Source: Gigaspora rosea
Lineage: Eukaryota > Glomeromycota > Glomeromycetes > Diversisporales > Gigasporaceae
DNA length: 64,000 bases
Reading direction: 5' to 3'
Assembly: GCA_003550325.1 (NCBI GenBank)
Contig: QKWP01000695.1
Coordinates: 157,048-221,047, forward strand
In this document: piece by piece, positions 34,822 through 48,174 of the stretch
Position numbering within the stretch: the stretch's first letter is position 1
How the letters are laid out: every line of letters begins with the position of its first letter
Notes under the pieces: model-generated
Seen by the model: the letters and a program-made list of their open reading frames with translations, nothing else
Told to the model about the DNA's origin: nothing
The model's database searches: none
Position numbers and translations under genes: made by a program

Positions 34822-37408
34822 ATGGCTTTACGTGTTCCCAAAAGTAGTTATCCTCAGTTATTTAAGGATGGCTATAAGGTTCGTGTTTAACTTTAAGCAT
34901 AAGTAAAAAAGCTTAATGTCAGTGTTTCTATGCTTAAATGTACTGAATAATAGTTCAGAATACGAACGCGAGACTGATCTATCACTATTATTTTATTTTA
35001 TTTTTGTTTTATCATGTATTTTAATTGTATTTAGAACCTTCAAGGTGTTGACGAAGCTGTACTTAAAAATATTCAAGCTATACATGAGTTATCCGAAATC
35101 GTTAGAACATCTTTTGGTCCCAATGGTATTCTATTTAATAACCGGATAATTAAAGCTGATTACAGAAGGAAATATTTCTAAACATTTGAATTTAATATTA
35201 TAATAAAAAATAGGGAGGAACAAAATGGTGATCAACCATCTTGAAAAACTTTTTGTTACTAACGATGCCGCCACAATTATCCGTGAATTAGAAGTCGTGC
35301 ATCCAGCAGCAAAATTATTGGTAATGGCAAGTCAGCAGCAAGAGCAAGAGGTAATAAACCGATTTCAATTTAATACTTATTTTATTACTGTTTCCTTAAG
35401 GATCTGCTGAATAAAAAAAAAATGTCACTTGTATGATATCATGGATAAATATATATGGCGATGGAATAGGTTTCGAAGAGCAGATATATTAAATAATTTA
35501 TTTTGGCATATACTTCTACATTAGTTTGAAATTTCACAAATTACTTAAATTGTGTGAAAGAATATTTTTATTGATCAAAAATAGTAATTCTCTAGGTTGG
35601 TGACGCGACAAATTTTGTTATAATCTTTGCCGGCGAGCTACTACAAAAAGCTGAATATTTATTACGTATGGGACTTCATCCAAGTGAAATCGTGCAAGGC
35701 TATGAGCTTGCAAGGAATAAAGCATTGGAAATTTTGGAAGGTTGATAAGCTGTTTTTTTTTTATATATATCATTATTAATGTGACACGTTCATATTTTCT
35801 AATTAACTAATTGTGATATGAATTTATAGAACTCTGTGTGGAAACAATAAAAGATCAAAAATCAAAACCGGAGCTTTTAAAAGCTGTCAAGGCGGCTATT
35901 GCTGCTAAGCAATATGGAAATGAAGATTTACTTGCCGATTTAGTCATCGACGCTGCGCTTTCAATTATGCCAAAAAATCCTGCAAACTTCAATGTGGACA
36001 ATATTCGTGTGGTTAAAATAATGGGTAGCAGTATTTATGAAAGCAAGGTGGTTAATGGCATGGTATTTGGTCGTGAACCTGAAGGTGTTGTTCATAAGGC
36101 GCATAAAGCCAAAATTGGAATTTTCACTTGTTCTTTAGACGTTTCACAAACAGAAACAAAAGGAACTGTTTTAATTCACAATGCACAAGAAATGTTGAAT
36201 TTTACTAAAGGCGAAGAACAGCATATGGAAAAAGTATTTATCATTTATTACAATTATAAAAATAGTTTGTATTTATAATGTTTTTATGTTTATTAATAAC
36301 ATATTATCATTATTATTATATAATAATAACTTTAGGCTTTTAAAGAACTAGCTGATGCTGGGATAAATGTCGTTGTCACTGGTTCTGGTGTAGGTGAATT
36401 GGCCTTACATTATTTAAATAGGCTCAATATATTGGTTGTAAAAGTTTTATCAAAGTTTGATTTACGTCGGTTGTGCCGAGTTGTTGGTGCTTCAGCACTG
36501 GCTAGATTAGGTCCTCCTACTGCTGAAGAGATGGGATTCTGTGATATTGTCGAAACTGTTGAGATAGGTGGTGATAGGGTTACAGTTTTCAGACAAGGTA
36601 TTTTAAAAATTATTAGCCATAAATTCATTAAGATATGCAATTAATTCATCAATAAATTTATGAATTATAGAAAATGAAACTTCGAGAACTGCTACTATCG
36701 TAGTTCGTGGTGCAACTCAAAATTTTCTTGATGACACTGAACGTGCTATTGACGATGGTGTTAATATTGTAAAAGCAGTCACCAAAGATGGGCGTCTAGT
36801 TGCTGGTGCTGGTGCTACTGAAATGGAATTGCTCAAACGTTTACTCTCTTTTGGAGAGGTAATAATTACATCTTGTTATACACTTTTAAGGACGAGCGTT
36901 ATGGTTTATATATGACAGTTTTTCCTCCGTTATTTATTGCAATTTATTTTAATATATAAAATCTAGAAAACTCCTGGTATCAATCAACATTCAATAAAAT
37001 CTTTTGCGGAAGCTTTTGAAGTATTTCCACGCACCCTGGCAGAAAACGCAGGATTAGATGCTACACAAATTCTTTCGAAACTTTATGCAGCTCATCATCA
37101 AGATGATAGTGGAGTAATTGGTGTAGATATCGATAGCGATACTGAAAATAGTACTTTGGATGCTTTTAAGGTTGGCATTTATGACTGTTTGGTATCTAAA
37201 AGTTGGGCTATTAAATTTGCTACAGATGCCGCTTTAACCGTTTTGAGAGTAGATCAGGTTTGTAAACTTTCCAATTTATTTTGATGTGATATTAATGTCT
37301 TGATTTGTGCTTTAACACTTTTACCTCTTTGTGATATAGATTATTATGAGTAAGCCAGCAGGTGGACCAAAACCCCCGCAACAAAATTCTAATTGGGATG
37401 AAGATTAA
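34822..37408 (+). CDS. CCT8: T-complex protein 1 subunit theta (CCT8), 9 exons
   Basis: One of eight subunits of the cytosolic chaperonin TRiC/CCT, which folds actin, tubulin and WD40 proteins. Exons: 34822-34878, 35035-35125, 35214-35350, 35596-35740, 35830-36233, 36336-36597, 36671-36858, 36967-37257 and 37340-37408; 547 aa, matching the family length of about 548. Blocks: RTSFGPNGRNKMVINH, LEVVHPAAKLLVMASQQQEQ, VGDATNFVIIFAGELLQKAE, VTGSGVGELALHYLNR, DIVETVEIGGDRVTVFRQ, ATIVVRGATQNFLDDTERAI, GAGATEMELLKRL and FPRTLAENAGLDATQILSKL. The nucleotide loop is GDATN rather than the usual GDGTT/N; yeast CCT8 also deviates here. The tail SNWDED is theta-like. Confidence 0.96.
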
Positions 37409-39827
37409 TAAAAAAAAAAAACTTTTTTAAGTATCTATTTCATTGGGATAATAACCAAAACCCAAATATTTATCCCACTTTCGGTCAATGGCGTTAAACT
37501 CAAAAAAAAAAAAAATAATCAATGTTAAATCAATGCTATAAATTATTAAAAATTCAGAAAATTAAGAACTTGAGAATGTTTTGGCTACTAGGCAGGATAT
37601 GTTCAATAAAAGTGATATTAGATTTAATAGTATATTGAGTATGTACCAGTTATATTGAATATGTAACCAATTAATCATAAAAGTGAAAACTTTTCACATC
37701 CAAAATAAAATTTCGAATCATAAATAATAAGCCATTAATAAAAAAACCACTGCCTTATCAGCTACAGTACATAGCCCTCCGTCCTCTATGATTGATTAAC
37801 CGTGATTTTTAGAAATGTATTACCTGATGATTGATGTCGAATAATGCTACTTGTTATTTTCGTGTACACTTTTTAAAAAATTATTAATGAAAAATTGAAA
37901 ATTATTTTTTTTAAAAAATATTTTATTGATAAAGTCGATTTATTCGATTTATTAGATATTACTTATTAATTTTTATTTCGAACTACATATTTCATTTTTC
38001 AATAGCACAAATTTAAAAAACTAATTTTTATTGTTAAAATAAAAATAAAATAAAAATTTAATAGGATACTTAGTTTCAGCTAAAAATATTAGCTTACTCA
38101 TCCTAGTTACCACATAATGGTATATCCTATGACCAGATTTATAACAACCCATAGTTGTATCCTGAGTGAACATTACCACTAGAGGATGATCCATAATGGA
38201 CACTATGAACAAAATTGCCAATAACATGGCATGGATGCTTGTTCAAGATCATTGGGTACAACATACCCAAAGTAGTTCTCAAAGGCCTAGAGTTTGGCAG
38301 ATTTTATTTTTAAGTTAAAGAGCTGGCATGCAAAGAAGCCACTATTAACTTTAATAGCATAGCTTTCTTGTTTACCTAAAGAAGGAACCTACCAATATCT
38401 TCTTTTGATATTTAAGGAACTTTAGGTAAAGAACCCAAAAAAATTTTTAAAACTATTCTAATTTAAAAAAAAAAACAAATATAAAATATTATTTCTTAAG
38501 CTTCTTTCTGAATAAATTTGAATAAATTGAATTTTTAAATAAATTCAGAAGACCCATACCTATAATAAGTTCATTTCTTGAACAAGTAGCACAAAAAATA
38601 TGTTATGTTTGATTTTTGTTTAGGGTAATAAAAGGTGGTTTTTATTATATAGTAATACTTTTTATGCAGTTCATGAAAAATGCAAACTAATATTTATTAT
38701 ACCCAAAATTTGTAAAAAAAAAAAAAGTACTTCAATTGGAACAAGATAATTAAAACATTAGAAAATACAATTTTCATATATTTTTTTCTATATATTTACC
38801 AAATACAACAAAATATATAATATTAATTGTGGTGGCTGGTGCTGAAATTGGCTGGTACTGAAATTTTGATCTATTTTGATATAAAATTTTAAAAATTTTT
38901 TTGGTATGTTTTTTTGGTTTCTGTTCAAAGTAGAATTTGGGTATGGTTTTGATATTTAAAGTATATATGTAAATTTTAGCAAGGCTTATAGTTTCAAATC
39001 GAGACCCCAAATTTTAGCATTAGCCATAATATTTATTATGCATTTGGGTTTTATATATTTTTTATAGTATATATTTAAAAAAATTTTTGTTTAGCAAAAA
39101 TTACTTAGTTAAATTTACAAACTTTTTGTACCAAACAGTTTTTATTTATTAAGCAACTTTAGATTTTCAAGCCAAATAAAATTTTAATGCAATTAAAATA
39201 GTAATAGCAACTAAGTGTTTATGTTTTTGATTTGTAAAAATAGTTTTATTTTTTTAACTTCGCATAATAAATAACTTAGATTCTTCAACCAAATGCAGTA
39301 ATTTAAAGAGCATGCAATAGTAAATAGATATTTATATTCAAATTTGTAAACTTATTTTGTTGATTTTAATTTTAAAAATTTTGAGCTACAAGAAATAGGT
39401 TTATTAGTATGTTATAGTAAATAAATAATGTGCTATATGCACCTCCAATAATTATATACTAATTAATGCAAATTGATAATGTAATAATAAATAAATGGTC
39501 TTTAGATTTTTGAACTAAATAAAATAATTAATATAAATAAAATTTTTTAAAGGATATTAATAGTAAATAAGTGTTATGTTTATAATTTGTAAACTGTTTT
39601 TCAGGTTTAACTTCAATGATTAATAGAAAACTTTTTAGATTTTTGAGCTAAATGAAATTATTAATACAGTGTACTGCATAATTCAGACTGAGCAGATATT
39701 TTTAAAAATTCAGATCCGGTCCAAATATCAATTTGGATCTAAAGTTAGATTCAAACTCATATTATTTAGATTTGAATCTGGTTTAGATCTGTAAAATAAA
39801 TAAAAAAAATAAAAAAAAATAAAAAAA

Positions 39828-39894
<67 letters not shown>

Positions 39895-40040
39895 AATTAT
39901 AGCTATTATCATAAATTTTGGAACACTTGATAAAATAAAAATTAGCTAAATAATTTTTGTTAACCTGTGACAAAGTTATAGAAGGTTGTAAAATTTAAAA
40001 TTTTATTTTTATAAATAAATTAATACTGTATAAAATATAT
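37409..40040. other. long AT-rich intergenic region, nothing recognised
   Basis: There are no frames with family similarity. At about 39796-39893 lies a nearly pure A tract of about 100 bases interrupted by single T residues. The frame across that tract is an artefact. Repeated AAGCAACTTTAG/TTTTTAGATTTTTGAGC words between 39120 and 39660 may be an old degraded repeat. Confidence 0.4.
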
Positions 40041-41016
40041 TTAAGTGATCACCCGCATGTGATCGACAGTATTTTTATTAGAAATTCGGGGTAAATCATG
40101 GGAAATTAATTATAAGTTTAAAGAAATCCCCGGAAAGTATAAAAAGGGCAAGTATTAAAAAGTTATTCAAACTTTATATAACGTTTACAAAACATAGTGA
40201 AAAAAGACCTATTCTTTCAAACAAGCATAAAAAAACGCACTATTAATTTGTACATTTTTAACTTTACTTTGAGGCAGCAACAGATTTCTCACTTCACGAA
40301 TATGTGATTTATAAATCGCCGATTCTAAGAAATCAAAAAAAAACCAACATATTCATATTAAAATCATTACAAAGGTTCAGAATTTTCTGTTTTATCTAAA
40401 GCCCGTAAGGCCATGGCCTCTTTCCAACAACGTGAAAATCCACTGATCCAATTTTGAATCGTAGCTTCTTTTGGGATTTCGTCGTTTTCAATTTCTCTAG
40501 CTTGTGCACGACGTATTAGCTCTTCTCTCATTTGTGATGCCGTTAATTTTTGTGAGGGGTTAGCAGTACATGTATGGAACATAATTTCTAATAATTTTTT
40601 GATACAGGTAGTCATTCTTATTGTAGGTTGGCGCTTGGCTTTTCTTTCGTTTTCTTTCAAAGCCCAACCACTAGTAAAAATGGTACTAAAAACAAATCCA
40701 ATATTTCATAATTCAACACTTATAAATTAAACACCTAATTAGACAAGCTTACCTTTTGACTTCATAAACATTATTAGTTTCCGTTTCTGTTGGAATTGTC
40801 AAATCTACGACTTCAGAGTACTAACAAAAAAAATTTTTATTTATTAATATTATTCACATATATTCGCGATAATATTTAGGTGTTATATATGTATTCGTTT
40901 TCATTATAAGAAAACTCTGAAACTTGCGTGTATTGCAATTTACAAGGGGGAACAACTGTTTCTAATAAATATATAAAAATTTATTAGTAAATATTTGTAA
41001 AATATAAGATCATTTG

Positions 41017-41083
41017 GGGGTGAGTCAGTAGAAAAGGGACAAATTTATTAAATAAATTCGTCCCTTTTCTACTGACTCACCCC
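41017..41083. repeat. near-perfect 33-bp-arm hairpin in an intron of the transposase gene
   Basis: GGGGTGAGTCAGTAGAAAAG and its complement CTTTTCTACTGACTCACCCC frame a 67-bp palindrome with one mismatch and almost no loop. The ends resemble those of the MITE at 49313-49558 (TCAGTAGAAAAGGGG), so it is probably a minimal fold-back member of that family. Confidence 0.8.
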
Positions 41084-43465
41084 TATTTGTTTTTTATTAT
41101 ACGGTAAGAAAAAAAATCATTTTTGCATATATAAAAATTATTTTTATATATCAAATAATAAGTTCTCTCTTTTTACTGTAAATCTTTGATATATAATAGC
41201 ACGATTATACTTTGGTTTTGAATAATCGGCATCGTCCAAGGTTTATGAGGTTGAGTATGATTTGTCGAGTTAGGATTAGGCTTTTCAATTTTTTGTGATT
41301 TTGTAACATTGTTTAGATTAGTGGGAGACCATTCCTTCCAATCACCTATTTCTGGTAATACTCTTGCAGCAATAAATCCAATTTTTTCATTATCCGTAGG
41401 CCATGTCCATTCTTGCAAATTCGAAATTCCAGCAATAGTTCCTAATTTTTTTTTCTTTTTCTTTTTTCAAATAAAATAGATAATCGGCAAAAAAAAAGGA
41501 TAAGTGCTGGTATTTGCAGAACAAAAATGAGCCAAAAAATCATAATATTCTACTTACTATCTGGGCGATCTGGTGTAATATTCGATACATGAGTACCTGC
41601 GATATCTTTTATTGCATTTTCAATATCATTACCCGAATCAAGACTAAATCCTAATTTGACGTATCGTTTTATTGCTTGTGATATCTAATATGCAATCAAA
41701 CTAATATTAAAAACTATTTTATTTTAAAACCAGATTTGGATATTACCTGTGCATGGTGTGAATCGATTGAGGTTTTGGTTTCACCAACTTCTAAAAATAT
41801 CCATTTTCATGGAACAATATTGTACCATTCTTTCCAGGTCCTAATATCAACATTAACTCCGTACAATGATAATGGGGTCCATTATCAGATATAATAATTA
41901 CCCATTCGGGCTTATTCTCTATTATTTCAAATACCGTATGTAGAGAAGATGCAGTAAACCACGCATCTTGTTTGCTATCGTCCGACCAATGATCATATAC
42001 TTCCAAATTTAACTGATTTTTTGTAACATCTTTCGTATATACTAACACAGAATGCAACCTTCATCCGTGTTTTTCATAAAAATCTTTTTTAGTCTCACGT
42101 GAGTGCTGGAGAAGAATTTTCATTTTAAAATCTACGATTATTACTGCACCGTGGTTATCTAAACTATTAAGATTTACTTGAACATGTACATTTAGATAAG
42201 TTTTATGTGCTAAATGAGCCATCCAATTTATCAATTTGTTTTGATATTCTTCGATAGAATTATGTAAATCTAACCGTAATGCTTTTTTTAATTTATCGAA
42301 TATTTTGAAAAAATTTTCACAACTTGAACAAATCATTGAATGTTGTTAATCACAATTGCCAAATGCATAACAAAGACAGTGACTGATGCATAGATCGTGC
42401 ATTGCAATTCCTAAACTAGTTACATTGAGTTGTTTGGAAAATTCCTGACAAATATAATGTCTTAATTCTTGCATTTCGGTTTGTAATTCTTTCTATTTAT
42501 ATAAGATTATTTACATTAAAATTTACACACGTGTGATATTACTTCTTATTTTAACTATTACCTGCAAATTAATATCTTCGATATGAGCTTTAATTAAAAC
42601 TCCTATATCGTTAAACACCTCATATCCGCATTCATTACATGTCGAACATAATCCGCCTAAATTATCCTGATAAACAAACCGACTACCTTGCAAGCAAGCC
42701 ATAAAGGTTGTTCGACCTATACTATTAGGATATTGTTTATGAAAACGTTCCCATAATGCTTTTTTATAATCTTGCAAGTACATTATGGGCAATCCAGTTT
42801 TGTTGTCACTTTTATAAGAGCTCATATTAATGATTGATTTATTTGAAAAAAAATTTTCGAATTGACTTATTTGCTCTGGTTTTAACTTTAACCATTTAAT
42901 AACTGGCTTTTTTAATAGAGGAGCACCATAACCATTTATGCGTGCATGTTGTCAAGCCTCTTTTATGGTATGAGTGCCAACCTTGATTTGATATTATCTA
43001 TGGAATTATTTATATTATAAGTTTATTATATAAAAAAAAATAATATATTTTACGTTTAACTGCTTCTTTATTTCTAAATAGATAAAATCTAAAGCAATTA
43101 TTGAAAGAATATGTCGTTTTCCATCTCTAGTTTTTTTATTTGCGGCTAATGAATGATTAAAGCATGACCAAAATATTTGAACGGTATTTGGCGTATGAAT
43201 TGGTATTGGAGTAAGTAAACAATTTTATATAATTCCGATATCGATTCTAAGTCACTTGTGGGTGGATTAGATTTTGTCCATAATTCAAACTAATAAATTA
43301 TTAGACCAATTTAGTTTTTTTTATTTATATATTTCATTTGTCAAATTAATAGCTATGCGGATTTATTTTGCTAATATCTGCCCTTATTCTAAATTAGGCT
43401 TTTATTCTAGCTTTAGCAAATGCTATTTGGTTAATTTGACACACGTGTATAATACAAAGGTTATG

Positions 43466-43615
43466 GTATAGGTAAGCAGATCTGGGCTGAATTAAAATCT
43501 ATACTATACCGATCAGCAACGATTCCTAACCCTAATGCTAATATATATTACACTGGATCAGTATAGTATAGATTTAAAAATTCGGCCTATACTGTACGGA
43601 TTTGCTTACCTATAC
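43466..43615. mobile_element. 150-bp MITE with GTATAGGTAAGCA ends
   Basis: GTATAGGTAAGCAGATCTGG and the complement GTATAGGTAAGCAAATCCGT are inverted ends. Further in, AAATCTATACTATAC is also inverted. It is inserted in the transposase pseudogene. Confidence 0.7.
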
Positions 43616-44787
43616 TAATCTGTGAAATACCCGTAATATGTTACCTTTGATATATCTTGTGGCCAAGGCGTAATATTTGTGCAGCCAGATGCATGTAACA
43701 TGGCCTTCTATGCCTTTAGTTCTCGTTCGTTGAAGTGATAATCAGAGGGATAAATTTTTTTTAATTCTTGATATAATTCAATTATTCCATTTTTACTTGC
43801 AATCCAATTTTAAAAAAAGTTATACTTATACCATTGGATTGAAGCAATGGTTCTACATTTTAAGTGATAATCAAATATCGATTTCATGATCGCATATTCT
43901 TGCCATTTATTAGAATTACATGTTGGAATATAATTAGCTAAAATAAAATTTTGAATAATTTCATTGTGCAAGCCAAAAAGACAAATTCCATTGAAATAAA
44001 CCCTGATTGCACCCATACATCGTTTGGTGAAGTTCCTATAAACTTTTTTTGACACTGTGATTCTTGATATATTTCAACTATATATGCATTGTTTGTTATA
44101 GTCGATACAAATATTGCTTGTTTTTTCAAGTACATATGAATTAACGAAGCTTTGTACCTAGCCCCAGCATTACACCAGTTATTACGTGAGGAATTACCAT
44201 CGCCATATACGAATAACTAGTATTTACCCACTATACATGAAACCGGAAATAATAAAACATCGGTTATTAACTGTTGTACAATTTCTTTTTGATTCTATCC
44301 AAGAATAATATAACCAGAATAACGAGTATGTTTACTAAATATACACTTGTATAGTAGAAATTGCATTAGTCGGATTAGAGGATATGGTATGATAACCATC
44401 TGATTCGCAGCAATAATCAGGTAAAAAAAAAATTAGCCTCATTTCCTCTTTGAATAGTGAGATAAAAAAAATGGTTATTAAGGTTGACTTTTATTTTAAA
44501 GCCAAGTCGAATAGGAAAATGAAATGTGTCATTAGTGTCTGCATAAGTTCCCACCAATAACGTGAGTAAGGTCCGTAATGAAGCTCTTCAACAAGAAAAC
44601 CTTTTTCTAGTATAGAAATAGCAACTTAACGCGGTCGTTTGGACATTTTGACATGAAATTAGAGTAACAAGTACGAGATGCAAATATGCTTCGACAAGTA
44701 TAATTAAACTTATCCCCGAATTTACTAACCAATTTCTGCAGATCACATGCAGATTATCACTTAAATATATTTAATGGGTATCTGTAA

Positions 44788-45307
44788 AGGGGCATCCATA
44801 AATAACGTTATATACTTCCACATAGTAGCAATTAATCCCCCTCAACTATATAAAAAAATTTTCAAAATCCATATGTTTATATATAAAATTTTATAAAAAC
44901 TTGAATATCTTGAATCCAATTTGGATGATTTAGGACCATTTGATTCATCTCAGTGAGACGAATCCAATAATACCAAAATCATATCATTTAGATTATTGGA
45001 TCGAAAGATATTTACAAAAAACTATTGGTTATATAGTAATTTTATAAAAAAAGATATAACCAATAGTATTTGGCCAATAACTTTTGATCCAGTTATCCAA
45101 ATGAAATGAAATTGGCACTATTCGACTCCTCTCACTGAGACGAATCGAATAGTACCAAAATCATTAAAGTTGGTCTACTAGATCAGTTTTTAGATGATTT
45201 TTTCTAAAAAAATTGCATTATATTTTTTTGACCCCCTTATTTAAGAAAAAAAACATTATCTCTCATCTGACCCTACCTCTTGTATAATGTTATTTCTGAA
45301 TGCCCCT
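44788..45307. mobile_element. MITE, about 520 bp, GGGGCATCCATAAATAACGT ends
   Basis: The left end GGGGCATCCATAAATAACGT pairs with the complement of the right end, GGGGCATTCAGAAATAACAT. Internal palindromes include paired CTCAGTGAGACGAATC and CTCACTGAGACGAATC. There is no coding capacity. Confidence 0.65.
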
Positions 45308-45664
45308 AAGCTGTACTAAATTTAGTACAAAAAGCTTAATTTAGCACAGTTAAAAAACTAAAATTTTGAAAAAATTTTATTATTAACCTTATATCAAATT
45401 TTTATAATAAATAAATATATATCTATTTAGTTTACTTGTAATTTTAGAAGTATACTTTTTTGATAAAATTTAAATTTTTTAACTTAGAAATGAATTTAAA
45501 AATAAAAAATTATTAAAAATTATTAAATTCTAATACAAATTTTTACTTATAATAAAATTTAATAAAAATATTTTTAATATAAAATATTTAATAAAAAGGG
45601 ATTATTAAATTATTGCATCTTGCACTATGGTGCACTCCCAATCATGGGGTATAAATAGTGATTA
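45308..45664. other. AT-rich spacer between elements
   Basis: Nothing recognised. Confidence 0.3.
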
Positions 45665-48174
45665 GGGAGCTTCCAGAAATCAGCTGATTTTTGTTTACTA
45701 TGAGCCTACCTCCACCCACCCACACCTGATACCCCAATTAGCCAATCAGATTTTCTGATTATTAAAAAGTTAAATATAACATTTAATAGTAAATAACTTT
45801 TGATCTACTAGACCAAATTTGATAATTTAACTACCAAAATGATCCTCTCAATGAGAGGATTCTAGCAAGCCCAAAATCGTTAAAATCCAATCACAGGATC
45901 CTGTGATTATAATAGATTTGTTTTGCTATAAAAGTTTAATAATTTATTAAATAATTATAACCTATTTATAGTAAACCAAATTTATTTCGATCTTAGGATC
46001 TTGTGATTGGATTTTAACGATTTTGAGCTCTTATTGAGAGGATCATTTTGGTAGTAAAATCAGCGAAATTGGCCAGTAAATCAGAAGTTATTAACAATCA
46101 ACAATTAATTTTTAATTGTTAATAACTTCTGATCTAATGGGCCAATTTTAATGATTTTACTACCAAAATGATCCTCTCAATGAGAGGATTCTAACAAGCC
46201 CAAAATCATTAAAATCCAGTCACAGGATCCTGATCAAAATAGATTTGTGTTACTATAAAAGTTCTATAATTTATTAAATAATTATAACTAGGGTTCCAAA
46301 CCGGTTTAAAAATCTCTATCTGTGACCCATCGGGTCAACCGTTTTTTCAACTGGTTACCCAAATTTAAAACCTGGTTACCCGATTAAAGCAGGTCACCTG
46401 GTTATAATCAGATAACTGGATACCCGATTAACTAGATCAACCTATCTTAAACGTTCATTTGCATAAATAAAAAATATAAAATTTTATATAAAGAAATATC
46501 ATAAATTTGCACAAATTACTGTTAATATGAAAAAAATGCTTTATAAATTTAAATAAAAAAACCTCTGCAAAATTAAAAAATTTGAACAATTTTACATTTA
46601 CCACGTAGAACGCGCTCACATCGTGGTGTACATAATAAATTACTTCTTTTGACGATTTCAATAATTCGAAGCCTAATATGCTTTTAAAATACTATATTCA
46701 TGAATGTATTCATGAATGGCATCATCAACCACTATTTGCAAGATAAAATACCACATACAAATCTTTTAAATTGTATGTTAAAATTTTAATACGGCATAAT
46801 AAAAAATTTTTCTCCAGGTTTTTGTCTAGACTAGTATGCTTCGTTTCTATAATAAAATAAGCTTGAATCCCTAGGCTATTTTTAATTTTTTTAATTATAC
46901 CAACATAAAGAACTTTAAAATTGAGTTATCCAATATTTGAAATTTGGTTATGTGAATTGCTTAAATTTTTAAGTGCTGTTAAACATTAATATATTAATTT
47001 CGATCTATTAAAGAATTTAAATAGTAAATGGCCCTTGGGTACTTATAAAAGATATGTATAAATAATTCATAGCCTTACTAAACGCAGCTGACAGAACAAT
47101 ATTGCTATTAGTCACATCATTTTGATTATCATCAGGCCGGATTCTATTACGTTCTTCAGTTGAACCTTGAAGAAGTTTGTATAAATTATTAGAAACAATT
47201 AATTGATTATAATGTCTTTCACAAAAAGAATAAACTGTTAAAGAACGAAGGTTAGCAAGTTTAGTAAAATATGGAAAATAAAATGTAAGTTTCCTAGCTG
47301 CTTCTTGTGCACTAGCATGCTGCCATCTTTGAGTTTCTTTTGCTTCGCAAGATTTCAAACCAATTTCCCTCGTATTTTTCAACTAAATGTTCAAAAACGC
47401 ATAGAAATTCTTGTGCTGAGATTCTGATACTATAAAAATGTTTAAATATTAACAAGATTATGAACTTATTATATAAAGAAGATCCTACAATTTCAAGTTT
47501 CACTTACTTTTTCGACAAGAGCTAACTAGAGTAGATTTTTGTGAATTATTGAAACTAAATTTATAATACTATCTATTCGTACGTGTGATTGAATTGTAAC
47601 AATTTTGGGCTTGTTAAAATCATCTCACTGAGAGGATCATTTTGGTAGTAAAATCATCGAAATTGGTTTAGTATATCAGAAGTTATTAACAATTAAAATT
47701 TATTTTTAATTGTTAATAACTTCTGATCTACTAAGCCAATTTCGATATTTTTACTACCAAAATGATTCTTTCAATAAGAGGATTCTAACAAGCTCAAAAT
47801 TGTTAAAATCCAATTACAGGATTCTAAGATCGAAATTAATTTGTGTTGCTATAAATGGGTTATAATTATTTAATAAATTATAGAACTTTTATAGTAACAC
47901 AATCTATTCTGATTACAGGATCCTGTGATTAGATTTTAATGATTTCAGGCTTGCTAGAATCCTCTCATTGAGAGGGTCATTTTAGTAGTCGAATCATCAA
48001 ATTTGGTCCAGTAGTTCAAAAGTTATTAATTATCAAATATTATTAATAAATCTATAATTTTGGTCAAAAATAACTTTGCAACTTTGGCCAGAATTATGAA
48101 ATTTTGGCCGGAATTACACCTGATACTTCAGCTGACCCATCCACCCAAAAATCAGCTGATTTCTGGAAGCTCCC
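45665..48174. mobile_element. PIF/Harbinger-like fold-back element, about 2.5 kb, long inverted arms
   Basis: The terminal GGGAGCTTCCAGAAATCAGC is perfectly inverted at both ends (29 bp with the following TGATTTTTG). Each end is next to TTA, a 3-bp target typical of PIF/Harbinger. Arms of roughly 600 bp on each side repeat the same palindromic modules (CCAAAATGATCCTCTCAATG, TTAATAACTTCTGATCTA) in inverse order. The centre (46290-47560) has a decayed minus-strand frame. Confidence 0.6.
47017..47503 (-). pseudogene. decayed ORF inside the fold-back element
   Basis: Two overlapping minus-strand frames read ISAQEFLCVFEHLVEKYEGN, then QRWQHASAQEAARKLTFYFP and LRSLTVYSFCERHYNQLIVS. The text is coding-like, with a Cys-x6-His spaced pair, and a frame change lies between the parts. 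I do not recognise a transposase in it, so it may be a captured lineage-specific host gene fragment. Confidence 0.4.

Larger units (their letters stand above)
40367..44646 (-). pseudogene. transposase gene of the TTAA element, broken
   Basis: Multi-exon DDE-type protein, read on the minus strand from MSKRPR near 44646 to ENSEPL before the stop at 40367. The N-terminal part includes ITNNAYIVEIYQESQCQKKF and GTSPNDVW. The middle has a Cys-pair segment (GGLCSTCNECGYEVF). The catalytic core shows D in NHGAVIIVDFKMKI, D in VIIISDNGPHYHC and E in FLEVGETKTSIDSHHAQIS. The C-terminus (KLTASQMREELIRRAQARE, then KEATIQNWISGFSRCWKEA) looks like a helix-turn-helix. Short introns separate blocks. Several breaks are present, so it is not functional. 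I recognise the blocks as a repeated Glomeromycotina family; the superfamily is unassigned. Confidence 0.75.
40045..44760 (-). mobile_element. 4.7-kb DDE DNA transposon with TIRs and TTAA flanks, decayed
   Basis: Inverted ends GTGATCACCCGCATGTGATC (from 40045) and the complement GTGATAATCTGCATGTGATC (ending 44760) are followed inside by a shared AATTCGGGG. Each end is bordered by TTAA (40041-40044 and 44761-44764) within a palindromic AAATATATTTAA context. One long minus-strand gene fills the element. A TTAA target is used by Kolobok and piggyBac transposons, but the ends do not let me assign either. It carries a hairpin (41017-41083) and a MITE (43466-43615). Confidence 0.7.

Noticed and set aside
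34916-35149. Plus-strand 77-codon frame in CCT8
   Set aside because: It covers intron 1 and reads exon 2 in the wrong frame.
39728-39973. 81-codon frame rich in Phe
   Set aside because: It only reads the complement of the A tract at 39796-39893. It is low complexity with no start context or homologue.
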